This document shows, one piece after another, positions 34,471-43,994 of a DNA stretch of 64,000 nucleotides. The translations under genes and the position numbers were made by a program. The notes beneath the pieces are model-generated. The model did not search any database and was not told the origin of the DNA. It saw only the letters and a list, made by a program, of their open reading frames with translations. Origin of the DNA: JBBIJR01 sp037445875 (GTDB lineage: Bacteria; CLD3; SB21); contig JBBIJR010000007.1 of the NCBI GenBank assembly GCA_037445875.1, positions 5,140 to 69,139 on the forward strand, written 5' to 3'. Numbering within the stretch: the stretch's first letter is position 1; each line of letters opens with the position of its first letter.

Positions 34471-35628
34471 ATGACCATCCGGATTTCTATCATTTTTGTC
34501 TGTTGCATTAGCTTGTTTGGAGCATGCTATACCGACGAGCCGTCGCTGCCGACACTACCAGAGGGTACGGCTATGTTCATGTGTGTGGATGGGGGAGACA
34601 ACAACGCCGGCCTGTGGATTCTGGACGCAAACACACTTGAATTGCTTGACAGCTTTAATACAGGATCTTTTCCCCCTCAGTCGGCCGTGATTTCACCAGA
34701 CGGTGACGAATGGTATTCAGCTTGGAGCCTGCGACAAGGTGTTCTTGGGTACGAATCCAGACTGTTCGCAGTTGGACTGTATTCAAAGAACATCCGGAAA
34801 ACCGAACAAATCAGTCATCGAGCCATTGTGGCGGATAAGGAAAAGAGATTCTTGGTGGGCTATGGCGAGGAGGCTCCGGTAGAGATATTTGAACGTCCGT
34901 CCCTTGCTTTGACACGGACCGTGTCCTTACCACGTATTTATACAGCGTTCTCATCGCCCACTCTTCCAACCCTGTATATGGTCGCATCCGAGAATGCGGC
35001 AAAACCCGGAAGTGTGTTTGTATACGACCTTGCTAGCTTTTCTGTCGTGAATGTCATTCCTGTAGTGGACACCACACGATTCATTGATCCCGCCGCCGTC
35101 GCGGTCTCACCAGATGACAAATACCTTTTCCTTTCAGCATTTAACTGGGTTGGTGGGGGCGGATACAATTCGTTCTTTATGGTGGACTTGACAACCGGTA
35201 ACACAGTTACCGAACAGGCCTGCGGGGCGTTCGCGCAACTGTCTGTGACTCCAGACGGAAAGTACGTTTATATCAGTGATCCGGCAGGGTATCTCTATCA
35301 GATGAACCGAACAGAAACAATCTTGCGGTTCAATGTAGCAAACAGAAGAATGGAGACATTCGTGAATCTCCGGCACGATCTGGGACTCGAAGGATCTGTA
35401 TTCATTTCCGATAAGATGCTGATAGCGTCAGATAATAGGACAATGTTTGTTTCCGTTGACGGAGACATCAGCTATGGGGGAGAATCTCCGATTCACCTGA
35501 TGAAGGTCGATATGAATTCGAAGAAGATTGCGGGAGTTTTCTCACTTCCAAAAAACAGTCAGGGTTACATAACAAACAGGATAGTTTCACTGACCATAGA
35601 TACCTATAGCAAGTCGACGGGGAGGTGA
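34471..35628 (+). CDS. Beta-propeller lipoprotein of unknown function
   Basis: A 385-residue lipoprotein (ISLFGAC, lipid Cys17 counted from the ATG at 34471). The mature part has YVTN/PQQ-like propeller blades: AVISPDGDEWYSAWS, VAVSPDDKYLFLSAF and LSVTPDGKYVYISDPAG. Such proteins bind partners or surfaces rather than catalyse. The frame is intact, unlike both neighbours. It follows the decayed TolB-like lipoprotein directly, which suggests two lipoproteins of one former operon. Base composition is more AT-rich than the surrounding contig. Function is unknown. Confidence 0.75.
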   Translation: MTIRISIIFVCCISLFGACYTDEPSLPTLPEGTAMFMCVDGGDNNAGLWILDANTLELLDSFNTGSFPPQSAVISPDGDEWYSAWSLRQGVLGYESRLFAVGLYSKNIRKTEQISHRAIVADKEKRFLVGYGEEAPVEIFERPSLALTRTVSLPRIYTAFSSPTLPTLYMVASENAAKPGSVFVYDLASFSVVNVIPVVDTTRFIDPAAVAVSPDDKYLFLSAFNWVGGGGYNSFFMVDLTTGNTVTEQACGAFAQLSVTPDGKYVYISDPAGYLYQMNRTETILRFNVANRRMETFVNLRHDLGLEGSVFISDKMLIASDNRTMFVSVDGDISYGGESPIHLMKVDMNSKKIAGVFSLPKNSQGYITNRIVSLTIDTYSKSTGR

Positions 35629-35648
35629 TTCCAATGTGGACCTCTTAA

Positions 35649-35685
35649 GAAAACCGCCCTGTGATGGAACCACAAGGGCGGCTTC
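35649..35685. terminator. Terminator-like hairpin after the propeller lipoprotein
   Basis: CCGCCCTGTG (35654-35663) and CACAAGGGCGG (35671-35681) pair with one bulged A. The minus strand reads TTTTCTT after the stem, while the plus strand has AAAA before it but no U run after it. The likely role is the end of the plus-strand lipoprotein gene, with orientation unclear. Confidence 0.5.
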
Positions 35686-35817
35686 AACAAGCTGTGGTCT
35701 GGATCATTCCGTGAGTGCGGAATGGCCTTCGCTTGTACTTAAGTATAATATCAACGTTGCTTAATAGCAACAGCAGAGCAGACTCTCCCTGCTGGGAGAC
35801 GGAACATACATCCTGTT

Positions 35818-36936
35818 ATGACATGTTGGAAGGATTACAAGCATGAAAGCAATCTCAAAGTGCAGGAAATGAACAGCGACCACAGCTATTTCGACCGGTT
35901 CAAGTTGTGCGCGGTCGACCATCCGATCGGGACCGAATTGGGCGTCACGGAGAACAATGATCTTGTTCTCTACATACCGGGTCTGGTCTATTCCTCCGAT
36001 CAGGCGAAACTCAATGGGGAGAATGTGACCGATTTGATCAGGTTCGATCCGGGAAGCAAAGGGGTAAGTAGTGGCGTTGAGGACTTGCTGAATATGAACT
36101 TCAGTGGAGCGTTTTTGATCCACACTCTGAAATCTCTTGAAGGCGCCACCGATAGTACAGCATTGATTACGGATCCGGGAACGATGGACTTCATTATCGA
36201 TCCGCCGAAACTAGTGGCGGGAACGGTGACAACCGGAGAAACTGAATTATCGGGAAGAACATTCGCCCGGCGCGAGCGGAAGTCGATCGTCATTGTTCCC
36301 GTCGGACAGGGGACGATTCCGGAAGTTGTGGACGTTCGCTGGCATCGGGATTACGCCATCCGGTGGGCGGCATTGACCCGGGTGTTCTATGGAGGTTATC
36401 GAAGTACGCCGCTTCCCCTTCTATCTGCGGTTCACTCCAGCGGGACCGATGTAAAGAACGAACTCTTGAACACGGACCGGCAGTACGCCGAGATGGACAG
36501 CGCTGAGTACATCGAGTTAAGCTTCGGGGCGGGCGGCGCCGTTCCTGCAGGTTTCACCCGTTCGTTTGTTCTGGAAACGACAGGTCGCTACGTCAGGCCA
36601 TCCCAAAACGTCAAGGAAGCTGCGAGCCTCAGTAAGACGGGCACAACCGAAGAGTCCGTTGAAGGAGTTCCGGCTTCATTCGAGTTGAAAGCCAATTATC
36701 CGAATCCCTTCAACCCTTCAACGACTATCGAATATGCAGTGCCTCGGGCGGGACACGTCGACATCCGCGTATTTGACGCGCTCGGTCGGGAGATCGCCGT
36801 TCTGGTGAATGAGACCAAGCCTGTGGGCAATTATCGGATTCGATTCGATGCGTCCGACTTTCCATCGGGCGTTTGTTTCTACCGGATGAAATCGGGTTCA
36901 TTCGAAAAGACCCGCAAGTTTTTGCTCATGAAGTAG
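35818..36936 (+). pseudogene. T9SS sorting-domain protein, 5'-truncated remnant
   Basis: The open frame of 372 residues lacks a signal peptide, although its C-terminus is a clear type IX secretion sorting domain: ANYPNPFNPSTTIEYAVPRA, VDIRVFDALGREIAVLVNE, YRIRFDASDFPSGVCFYRM, ending KTRKFLLMK. The part before it (YFDRFKLCAVDHPIGTELGV, SAVHSSGTDVKNE) resembles the C-terminal halves of large T9SS-exported proteins of Ignavibacteria/Chlorobi. I see no coding sequence upstream (35629-35817) that could supply the export signal. It is therefore read as the 3' remnant of a larger gene. The start codon given is only the first ATG of the frame. A terminator follows at 36951. Confidence 0.7.
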
Positions 36937-36950
36937 CACGCCATTGCACG

Positions 36951-36979
36951 AAACGCCAGCTCTCTTCGGGCTGGCGTTT
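36951..36979. terminator. Bidirectional terminator between the T9SS remnant and the MFS gene
   Basis: AAACGCCAGC and GCTGGCGTTT pair perfectly over 10 bp around a 9-base loop, with A and T flanks on both sides. It lies between convergent genes. Confidence 0.85.
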
Positions 36980-37009
36980 CTGTCGCACACAAGTGTCGTA
37001 GCGGAGCTG

Positions 37010-38359
37010 TCACCTCGATGTGATCGTCTCCAAGCCGTGCCCGCCCGCTCCCGTCTCGGAGCGCCGGAGCAGGAAGGCGAACAGCAATCCGAAAAAGCCC
37101 AGGCAGGAGAAGATCCACATCCCGAGTGTATATCCGTCCGGATTGTCCGTGCCGGCGCCGGAGTAATCGTTGGCCCAGCCGATGAGCAGGTTGAACCCCG
37201 CCAGACCGACGTTCTGAATGAGCGTCATCAGACCGTACGCCGTGCCCAGTTTTTGTTCCTCGACGATATACGCCACCGATGGCCACATGATGGCAGGAAT
37301 GAGCGAAAAAGCAATGCCCATCATGGCCATCGGCACATACAGCGAAACGGACGTGTAGGCCATGATCAGGTACACCGGTATCAGCAGCAGCGAGCCGAAC
37401 ATCATGAACAGCGCCCGTTTGCCGATTCGGTCGACCATCAGCCCGAAGAGCGGCGTGGCGATCATGGCGAACAGCGTCAGCATGCTGGACAGAAATCCGC
37501 CCGTCTCCCGCGTGACGCCGTGTGCATCGATGAAATACTTGACCGCAAACGTCTGGAACGGGAAAATGCCCGAGTAAAACGTGATGCAGAGCAGCACGAT
37601 GAACCAGTAGGAAGGACTGAATTTCAGCAAGTCCGAGAAAACGAGCTTGTCGGTCGGGCCTGCGGAACCCAGTTCGTACGCGCTCTCGGCCTTGACCTCG
37701 AGGACCCAGTAGATCACCGCGCCTACAATGCACATCACCGCAAACAACACAGAAATGATCAGCGGCCACTGCCAGTGGTCGTAATACCGCTCCGCCCACG
37801 TAGGGGAATTCAGCGCCGCAAACGAACCGAGCCGCGCGATCGTGAGATTCACGCCGAACGCAAAGCTTAACTCCTTGCCCTTGAACCACTTGGCAATCGC
37901 GGTCGTGACAGCCACGATCAGCGACTCCGCTCCCAGTCCGAACACGAGCCGACCCGCGGCCATGATCCAGAGGGTGCCGGTGGCGGCGGTGATGACCGCC
38001 CCGAGAAGGCACAGGGCGGCGAACAGGAACGTCGATTTACGCGTTCCGATACGGTCAATGATGATCCCGCCCACGAGGACCATGATAATGTTCGGGATAC
38101 TGTAAATGGCCTGCAACAGGCCGATGTCCGAGTCGGAGAATTTCAACTGACTGGCCAGCAGGTCGGCCAGTGGACTGATGGCGTCGTAGACGTAGTAATT
38201 GCCGAACATCGCCAGACTGATGAACACCAGCACGGCCCAGCGAAAAGCGCGCGGAGGGGGATTCTTCGGTACGGTCACAGGTTTCTTGTTAGCATTACTA
38301 AGGGGAGCGTGAAATTGTTGACAGTGGGGCGTGCATGCCTGACAGTCGCCGCTCTTCAA
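37010..38359 (-). CDS. MFS transporter (MFSD1-like)
   Basis: A 449-residue 12-helix major facilitator. VGGIIIDRIGTRKS after helix 2 is the MFS motif A, and its second copy is LFGLMVDRIGKRALFM. The overall pattern (FGNYYVYDAISPLADLLASQ, FGLGAESLIVAVTTAIAKWF) resembles the MFSD1 group, whose human member exports dipeptides from lysosomes. It lies 125 bases after pepD, a dipeptidase, on the same strand, which fits uptake or export of dipeptides; that is an inference. The start is uncertain because no Shine-Dalgarno precedes the ATG at 38359 and the first about 35 residues are non-conserved. Confidence 0.82.
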   Translation of the reverse strand: MKSGDCQACTPHCQQFHAPLSNANKKPVTVPKNPPPRAFRWAVLVFISLAMFGNYYVYDAISPLADLLASQLKFSDSDIGLLQAIYSIPNIIMVLVGGIIIDRIGTRKSTFLFAALCLLGAVITAATGTLWIMAAGRLVFGLGAESLIVAVTTAIAKWFKGKELSFAFGVNLTIARLGSFAALNSPTWAERYYDHWQWPLIISVLFAVMCIVGAVIYWVLEVKAESAYELGSAGPTDKLVFSDLLKFSPSYWFIVLLCITFYSGIFPFQTFAVKYFIDAHGVTRETGGFLSSMLTLFAMIATPLFGLMVDRIGKRALFMMFGSLLLIPVYLIMAYTSVSLYVPMAMMGIAFSLIPAIMWPSVAYIVEEQKLGTAYGLMTLIQNVGLAGFNLLIGWANDYSGAGTDNPDGYTLGMWIFSCLGFFGLLFAFLLRRSETGAGGHGLETITSR

Positions 38360-38484
38360 CGGTTTAGTAACGGCTTCATGACGGATTCGAACATCTCAAA
38401 CCCGCGCAAGGGGAGGTCGGGGAGGGGTTCGTCATGGCCGGCAAACCGCATCCATGACCGTCGTGACGTTTTCGCTCAACGGGA

Positions 38485-39936
38485 TCAGCTGACGTTCTTC
38501 AGTATGGCGGTCAGGAAGTTCCAGAAACGTTCCACGGTATCGATGTAGATCTTCTCGTCGGGTGAATGGACGCCTTCCAGCGTGGGTCCGAACGAGACCA
38601 TGTCGATGCCGGGACACTTCTCACCGATGATGCCGCATTCGAGTCCGGCATGGATCGCCTTGATGGCGGGTTCTTTGCCGTACAGCTGTTGGTAAGTCTG
38701 CCTCGCGACCTTGAGGATCGGCGACTGCATGTTCGGCTTCCACCCGGGATAGCCGTCGGTCCACTCGGCCGCGGCCCCGCCCATGCCGAAAACGATGCCG
38801 ACGGCCTGACAGATTTCGTCGATCTCGGACGCAACCGAGCTGCGCTGGCTGGTCGTGAGGATGATCATTTTCTTGTCCATGGTGAGAACAGCCACGTTGG
38901 TGGAAGTCTCCACCAGGCCCGGGAGGTCGGCGCTCATCTTCAGAACGCCGTGCGGCAGCGCCGCGAGGGTGTGGAGGACCTTCTTCTGCAGACCCTTTTT
39001 CAACACCTTCTGTGTGCCCTTCACCTCTTCGAAAGTAATCTGCAGTCCCGGATCGACCGAGCCCAACTCCGCCTTGACGGTGGTCTCGAACTTCTGAACG
39101 GCTTCCCGTGCTTCGGCGAGCCTCTTTTTCGGTACGGCCAACACAGCTTCGGCCTCGCGGGGGATGGCGTTGCTCTTGTTCCCTCCCTGGAGCGTTGCCA
39201 GGCGAACGCCCAGTTCCGCCAGAGCGAGCAGCACCCGGTTGATGATCTTCAGCGAGTTCCCGCGGCCCTTGTCGATTTCGAGTCCGGAGTGTCCGCCTTT
39301 GAGGCCTTTGACCATCAGATGACACAGGACGGTCTGGGCCGGAGCCGCTTCGGTCTCGAGTTTCCACCGGCCAATCGTGTTGCGACCGCCCGAACAACCG
39401 ACATACAACGAGCCTTCTTCCTCGGAATCGAGATTCAACAGCGTCCGGCTCTCGAGGAAGTCGCCCCTCAGATTGTTCGCGCCGGTCAGGCCGGTTTCTT
39501 CGTCGACTGTGAACAGGAACTCCAGCGGGCCGTGTTCGAGCGAACGGTCCTCCATGATGGCCAGGTTGGTTGCGACGGCGATGCCGTTGTCGGCTCCAAG
39601 CGTCGTTCCGTTGGCGCTCAGTACGTTGCCCTGGCGGACCAGTTCGATCGGATCTTTGGTGAAGTCGTGGACCTTGTCCTTGTTCTTCTCGCAGACCATG
39701 TCGAGATGGCCCTGCAGCGCTACCTGCGGGACGCGCCCTTTTCCGGCCGACGCGGGTTTTTTCACGACCACGTTTCCGTATTCATCCCGCCTGGTTTCGA
39801 GGCCCAGACGTTTGGCCGTGCCCATTACGTATTCGATCATCGCGCCTTCGTTCTTAGACCCGCGGGGAATGCGCGAGATCTCGGCGAAGTACTTCCAGAC
39901 TCGTTCCGGTTTCAAGCCTTCCACAGCGTTCGACAT
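38485..39936 (-). CDS. pepD: Aminoacyl-histidine dipeptidase (M20C, PepD)
   Basis: A 483-residue cytosolic zinc dipeptidase that splits carnosine-type and many other dipeptides. LQGHLDMVCEKN holds a metal-ligand His, TLGADNGIAVA the bridging Asp and VDEETGLTGA the catalytic Glu pair. HAGLECGIIGEKCPGIDMVS is the C-terminal ligand region. Length equals the M20C norm. It starts 17 bases after the PqqD-like gene, with AAGGAG upstream, and precedes the MFS gene. The operon order OPT, PqqD-like, pepD, MFS points to peptide use. Confidence 0.93.
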   Translation of the reverse strand: MSNAVEGLKPERVWKYFAEISRIPRGSKNEGAMIEYVMGTAKRLGLETRRDEYGNVVVKKPASAGKGRVPQVALQGHLDMVCEKNKDKVHDFTKDPIELVRQGNVLSANGTTLGADNGIAVATNLAIMEDRSLEHGPLEFLFTVDEETGLTGANNLRGDFLESRTLLNLDSEEEGSLYVGCSGGRNTIGRWKLETEAAPAQTVLCHLMVKGLKGGHSGLEIDKGRGNSLKIINRVLLALAELGVRLATLQGGNKSNAIPREAEAVLAVPKKRLAEAREAVQKFETTVKAELGSVDPGLQITFEEVKGTQKVLKKGLQKKVLHTLAALPHGVLKMSADLPGLVETSTNVAVLTMDKKMIILTTSQRSSVASEIDEICQAVGIVFGMGGAAAEWTDGYPGWKPNMQSPILKVARQTYQQLYGKEPAIKAIHAGLECGIIGEKCPGIDMVSFGPTLEGVHSPDEKIYIDTVERFWNFLTAILKNVS

Positions 39937-39952
39937 AACAAGAACTCCTTGC

Positions 39953-40372
39953 TTAATTCACGCACGGCTGATGAGACGAACCGACGGCATCGAGGATCAC
40001 GATCTTTTCCCTTTCCAGCATCTGCACGAATTTGCCGATGCGCTCGTAAACCGGCTCGATCGATTCTCCGAACTTCGCCCTCATGGAGGCAGCGATTTCC
40101 TTGATCGGCGTCTGTCCGTCGAAACGGTTCCACACAAAACTCCCGAACACGTCCAGCCGGATGCGGAAGTGCGGCCTGGCCAGATGGGGCAGAAGATACT
40201 TCACGGCAAGGCGGTTGCGAAACTTGGGTATGAGCAGCACCACCTGGTCGTTATCGCCGAGTTCCCAGGACACATTCCTGAGCGGCCGCACCTCAAGCAG
40301 ATTGACATCGTTCCCGTCCACCGGCAAGCCCTCCGCGCGCTCAGAATACGGCCGTCGGCGGAGCCGGTTCAT
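39953..40372 (-). CDS. PqqD-like protein
   Basis: A 139-residue small protein with the PqqD-family shape: a short N-terminal beta part (RNVSWELGDNDQVVLLIPKF), then LDVFGSFVWNRFDGQTPIKE and IAASMRAKFGE...VYERIGKFVQMLEREKIV. PqqD-like chaperones bring peptides to radical SAM maturases. Here there is no PqqA, PqqE or other radical SAM gene within 15 kb, so its partner is unclear. The start at 40372 is chosen for family length and puts 32 bases of overlap on the OPT gene's end. It is co-directional with OPT and pepD. Confidence 0.75.
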   Translation of the reverse strand: MNRLRRRPYSERAEGLPVDGNDVNLLEVRPLRNVSWELGDNDQVVLLIPKFRNRLAVKYLLPHLARPHFRIRLDVFGSFVWNRFDGQTPIKEIAASMRAKFGESIEPVYERIGKFVQMLEREKIVILDAVGSSHQPCVN

Positions 40373-42380
40373 CCGGTTTGCCCGCGTTCTTGATGGGTAT
40401 CTGAATGAGAATGAACGCAATTACGGCAAACACGGCCAGACTGGTCACGATCGAAGGATGTTCGAACACGGCGAACAGCCTGGTCTCGGTGAAGGCCAGC
40501 GTCGCAAACAGCAGACCGATCAGCGCCTCTCCGGCGATGAGGCCGGCGGCCAGCAGCACGCCCGTGTTCTCCACACGGGCTTTCTGCGCGTCGTTGAACT
40601 GGCGCCTGGCGTTCATGCGCTCCACGACGCCTTTGATGACGCCTCCGACGAAGATCGCGAACGTTGTCTCGAGCGGGAGGTACATTCCGACGCTGACGAG
40701 CATCGGGCTCTTGACCTGCATGAGGACGAAGCCGAGACCCATGAGCATACCGACAATGATCAGCGGCCACGCCATTTCACCGCCCACGATCCCCTGGGAC
40801 AAGAGCGCCATCAGGCTGGCCTGCGGGGCAGGCAGATTGCGGCCGCCGAACCCGGTGCCGCCCGTGTTGATGTCGCCCTGATGCAGCACGACGAGGGGCA
40901 GGAACAGTACGACGGAGGCGAGACCGACGCCGAACAGGTCGCCGACCTGCATCTTCCATGGCGTGCCGCCGAGGATATGCCCGACTTTGAGGTCCTGCAG
41001 CATTTCACCGGCCACCGCGGCGGAAACGCAGACAACCGCCGCCACGCCAAGAACGGCGGCCACTCCGGTGGAGCCCTTCATGCCGAGCGCCACCATCAGG
41101 ATCGCGGCGACCAGCAGAGTGGACAACGTCAAACCGCTGATCGGATTGTTGCTCGAGCCGATGATGCCTACCAGATAACCGGACACCGCGGCAAAAAAGA
41201 AGCCCGCGATAATCATGACGATCGTGGCCACCAGCGCGGCTGCCACGTCGCCGGAAAAGTAGTAGTAGATAAAGAAGGTCGCAACGGCAGAGGCCAGGAT
41301 GCCCAGCATGATCCAGTTGAACTTCATGTCGGCTTCCGTGCGGACGGTTGTGTGTTCGCCGGTGGCCGCCTTCTTAACGTCTCCGATCGAGCGCTTGATG
41401 CCGGTGATCAGGCTGTTGCGCATGCGGAACAGCGTATAGCCCGCCCCGACCAGCATGCCGCCGATTGCGATCGGCCGCACGATGTACTTCCAGACGTTGG
41501 TGGACAGGTCGATCCAGGTGTGGTCCGTCGGCATCTCGCCGGCCGGCAGCAGCGTGGGGAGGAGAGAAGGAGCGAGGAAATAGGTGATGATGGGAACAAA
41601 CAAACCCCACGCGAGCAAACCGCCGCTGAAATTCAACGAAGCGAGTTTCGGACCTATGATGTAGCCGACACCGATGTAGGCCGGGCTCACGCCGGGGGAA
41701 CTGAGCACCATACCACCCTCAGCGGTCGCATTTCCGCTGGCGCGCAAGCCGATCGATGCTTTCGAGAAGGCGACGAACTTTTCCCATTGCGTCGCGAATA
41801 CTTTGAACTGCCCCATGGCCTGTATCAGCGCGCCGATGCCCATTGCGCCGAACAGATACTTGGCTCCGGTCCCTCCGGTGCGGCCAGCCTTGTGGATTTC
41901 CGAGGCGGCCACGGACTCGGGGAACGGCAGTTCCACATCCTCCACCATCACCCGGCGCAGCAGGGCCACGAACATGATGCCAAGCACGCCGCCCACGAAC
42001 ATGATCGCCGTGGAAGCCAGGTAATGCTCGACGGTGGCGAATTCGGTCCAATCGGGCAGCACTTCGCGCGCGATGAAAAACGCCGGTATCGTGAAGATCG
42101 CCCCGGCGGCCACGGATTCGCCGATCGAACCCACCGTACGGGCGAAGTTCTCTTCGAGGATCGTTCCTTTCATCAGTCGAAGAAGCGCCATGCCGATCAC
42201 GGCGGCCGGATAGGTGGCAGCGATGGTCATGCCCGCTTTCAGACCCAGATACGCGTTGGCGGCTCCCAGCACCACGCTCATGACCAGTCCGATGATCAGG
42301 GCGCGAATCGTAAACTCCTTCATCGAAGTCTCGGCGGAAACATACGGCTGAAATCCTCCGGCCAATTTGCTGTCCGACAT
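40341..42380 (-). CDS. OPT-family oligopeptide transporter
   Basis: A 679-residue polytopic protein with about 16 membrane helices. It begins with MKEFTIRALIIGLVMSVVLG and NAYLGLKAGMTIAATYPAAV, the OPT N-terminal signature. Other family blocks are NPISGLTLSTLLVAAILMV and SQGIVGGEMAWPLIIVGMLM. Prokaryotic OPT proteins import oligopeptides or metal chelates with protons. A TTGACT-17-TATATT promoter lies upstream (42510-42538), so this is the first gene of the peptide operon; the PqqD-like gene overlaps its 3' end. Confidence 0.9.
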   Translation of the reverse strand: MSDSKLAGGFQPYVSAETSMKEFTIRALIIGLVMSVVLGAANAYLGLKAGMTIAATYPAAVIGMALLRLMKGTILEENFARTVGSIGESVAAGAIFTIPAFFIAREVLPDWTEFATVEHYLASTAIMFVGGVLGIMFVALLRRVMVEDVELPFPESVAASEIHKAGRTGGTGAKYLFGAMGIGALIQAMGQFKVFATQWEKFVAFSKASIGLRASGNATAEGGMVLSSPGVSPAYIGVGYIIGPKLASLNFSGGLLAWGLFVPIITYFLAPSLLPTLLPAGEMPTDHTWIDLSTNVWKYIVRPIAIGGMLVGAGYTLFRMRNSLITGIKRSIGDVKKAATGEHTTVRTEADMKFNWIMLGILASAVATFFIYYYFSGDVAAALVATIVMIIAGFFFAAVSGYLVGIIGSSNNPISGLTLSTLLVAAILMVALGMKGSTGVAAVLGVAAVVCVSAAVAGEMLQDLKVGHILGGTPWKMQVGDLFGVGLASVVLFLPLVVLHQGDINTGGTGFGGRNLPAPQASLMALLSQGIVGGEMAWPLIIVGMLMGLGFVLMQVKSPMLVSVGMYLPLETTFAIFVGGVIKGVVERMNARRQFNDAQKARVENTGVLLAAGLIAGEALIGLLFATLAFTETRLFAVFEHPSIVTSLAVFAVIAFILIQIPIKNAGKPDEPAPPTAVF

Positions 42381-42509
42381 ACAGCTCTCCTTGAATTAGT
42401 GGGATGTCCTGCCCATCCTCAGGGTTGCGAGACGATGTTACGCGCTTGTGCGCAAGGGGATCGAGGCTTTCAAGAAAAGAACGGTGATTGGTGTACGAAA
42501 AGCGGCAAA

Positions 42510-42538
42510 AATATAGAGACTGAGCCAGTGAAAGTCAA
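42510..42538 (-). promoter_or_regulatory. Strong sigma-70-type promoter of the OPT/PqqD-like/pepD operon
   Basis: On the minus strand TTGACT, 17 bases, TATATT. It matches the clpC and TetR promoters of the window. The predicted start near 42503 gives an untranslated leader of about 120 bases. Confidence 0.72.
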
Positions 42539-42624
42539 TTGTTTTCCCCACCGCAGCCAAAAACAAATTGATTTTCGTTGCGGCAATGGATAGATTGCGC
42601 AAAACTCTCCGACCTCCATCCGCC

Positions 42625-43341
42625 ATGATCAAAGCGGTTCTCTTCGACATGGGCAACACGCTCCTGCGGCAGGACAATGTCGAGGGGGAAAAGATGGAGC
42701 GGGCCGGATTTATCAATCATATCAACGTCTTTCGCAAGCGAGATCGGAACCAGCCCACGCTCGAACAGTGGAGCGCCCACTTTGCCCGGCTGAGAAAGCC
42801 GCTTCAGGCGCTCGCCGAACGCTTCCACGTCGAGATCGCCGTGGACAAGATCCTTGCTTCCATGATCGAATTCTATGATCTCCCCCGCGACCTTACAGCG
42901 TCCATGCTGACGGTGCTCCTGTATCAGCCGCTGATGAACGCCCGGGTGCTGTTCCCGAACGTGGAAGAGACCCTGACCCTGCTGCGGGACCAGAACCTGC
43001 GGCTGGGCCTGATCTCCAATACGCCGGTTCCCGGCGTCCTGTGCCGCGAGACGCTGGCCAGGCTGGGCATTCTCGAGTATTTCGAATTCACCTTCTTTTC
43101 GTCCGAACTGGTGTTCCGAAAGCCGCATCCGCACATGTTCGACACCGCCTTGCATCGTCTCCGGTTGAAGCCCGCTCAGGTTCTGTTCGTCGGTGATCAG
43201 ATCGACACAGATCTGGTGGGTGCGAAAGCCGTCGGGCTCAAGACGGCCTGGCTGAACCGGCCGGGGAGGAAGAAGCAACCGAAGGTCCGGCATCAAATAG
43301 CCGACCTCGGAGAAGTGGCCGAACTGGCCGCCCGATTATGA
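42625..43341 (+). CDS. HAD-superfamily hydrolase
   Basis: A 238-residue HAD hydrolase from the ATG at 42625. KAVLFDMGNTLL carries nucleophile Asp8, LGLISNTP is motif II, RKPHPHMFDTAL with its Lys is motif III, and VLFVGDQIDTDLVGAKAVGL is motif IV. The cap is helical (C1). It is probably a small-molecule phosphatase; the substrate is unknown. The start is uncertain: an ATG at 42586 is also possible and neither has a clear ribosome site. It is coupled to a second HAD gene by ATGA. Confidence 0.85.
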   Translation: MIKAVLFDMGNTLLRQDNVEGEKMERAGFINHINVFRKRDRNQPTLEQWSAHFARLRKPLQALAERFHVEIAVDKILASMIEFYDLPRDLTASMLTVLLYQPLMNARVLFPNVEETLTLLRDQNLRLGLISNTPVPGVLCRETLARLGILEYFEFTFFSSELVFRKPHPHMFDTALHRLRLKPAQVLFVGDQIDTDLVGAKAVGLKTAWLNRPGRKKQPKVRHQIADLGEVAELAARL

Positions 43342-43994
43342 ACGCCGTTCGCCGGATTTTGTTCGATTTCGACTACACGCTTGCGGATTCCTCGGAGGGT
43401 ATTCTGGCGAGTGTGAACCATGCGCTGGAACGCGAGGGTTGCCCGCCGGCCGATGCGGAAACGGTGCGCCGCATGATCGGACATTCCCTCGAGGAAACGT
43501 TCGGCCAGTTCATCGACCCGCGCCGCACCGATTGCATTGCGCGGTGCAAAGATTGGTTTATGCAGTACGCTGACACGGGGGAAATGGTCCGGCAAACGGT
43601 CATTCTGCCGGACGTGCCGCAGACCCTCGATCGGCTGCGGCGCAGCGGCTACGCGATGGGCATCGTTTCGACCAAACGGCGGTCCACGATTGCGGACACC
43701 CTGGCGGTCCATGACCTGGGAGGGTACTTTCGGGTGATCGTGGGATACGAGGACGTGGAAAGGCTCAAACCGGACCCGGAAGGACTGTTCAAGGCGCTCC
43801 AGGCCCTTGGAGGAACCGTGTCCGACACCGTTTACGTGGGCGACAGCCTGATCGACATTCAGGCCGCCAGAAATGCCGGCTTGCGGATCATAGCGCTGGC
43901 GACGGGCAGGACCACGTACGAGACCCTGCTGGCGCACGCCCCGGACCGGACGGTGCGATCGTTCGCTGAACTGCAGGAGGTGCTTCAGTTGTGA
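43338..43994 (+). CDS. HAD-superfamily phosphatase (Gph/PpaX-like)
   Basis: A 218-residue phosphatase with ILFDFDYTLADSS (nucleophile Asp10), MGIVSTKRR (motif II), LKPDPEGLFKAL (motif III) and TVYVGDSLIDIQAARNAGL (motif IV). It fits the phosphoglycolate/pyrophosphate phosphatase group. Its ATG overlaps the preceding HAD stop and its stop overlaps the GTG of the next gene, so three genes are translationally coupled. Two adjacent HADs may act on related substrates. Confidence 0.88.
   Translation: MNAVRRILFDFDYTLADSSEGILASVNHALEREGCPPADAETVRRMIGHSLEETFGQFIDPRRTDCIARCKDWFMQYADTGEMVRQTVILPDVPQTLDRLRRSGYAMGIVSTKRRSTIADTLAVHDLGGYFRVIVGYEDVERLKPDPEGLFKALQALGGTVSDTVYVGDSLIDIQAARNAGLRIIALATGRTTYETLLAHAPDRTVRSFAELQEVLQL

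Noticed and set aside
35706..35749. Promoter-like TATAAT (35744-35749) after an ATTCCG/CGGAAT inverted repeat
   Set aside because: No matching -35 box at 16-18 bases, and the downstream gene is a truncated remnant.
40083..42593. 836-codon open frame antisense to the OPT transporter
   Set aside because: It mirrors a strongly biased GC codon pattern; the product is a His/Arg/Asp-rich non-protein-like sequence, and the minus strand carries clear transporter helices.
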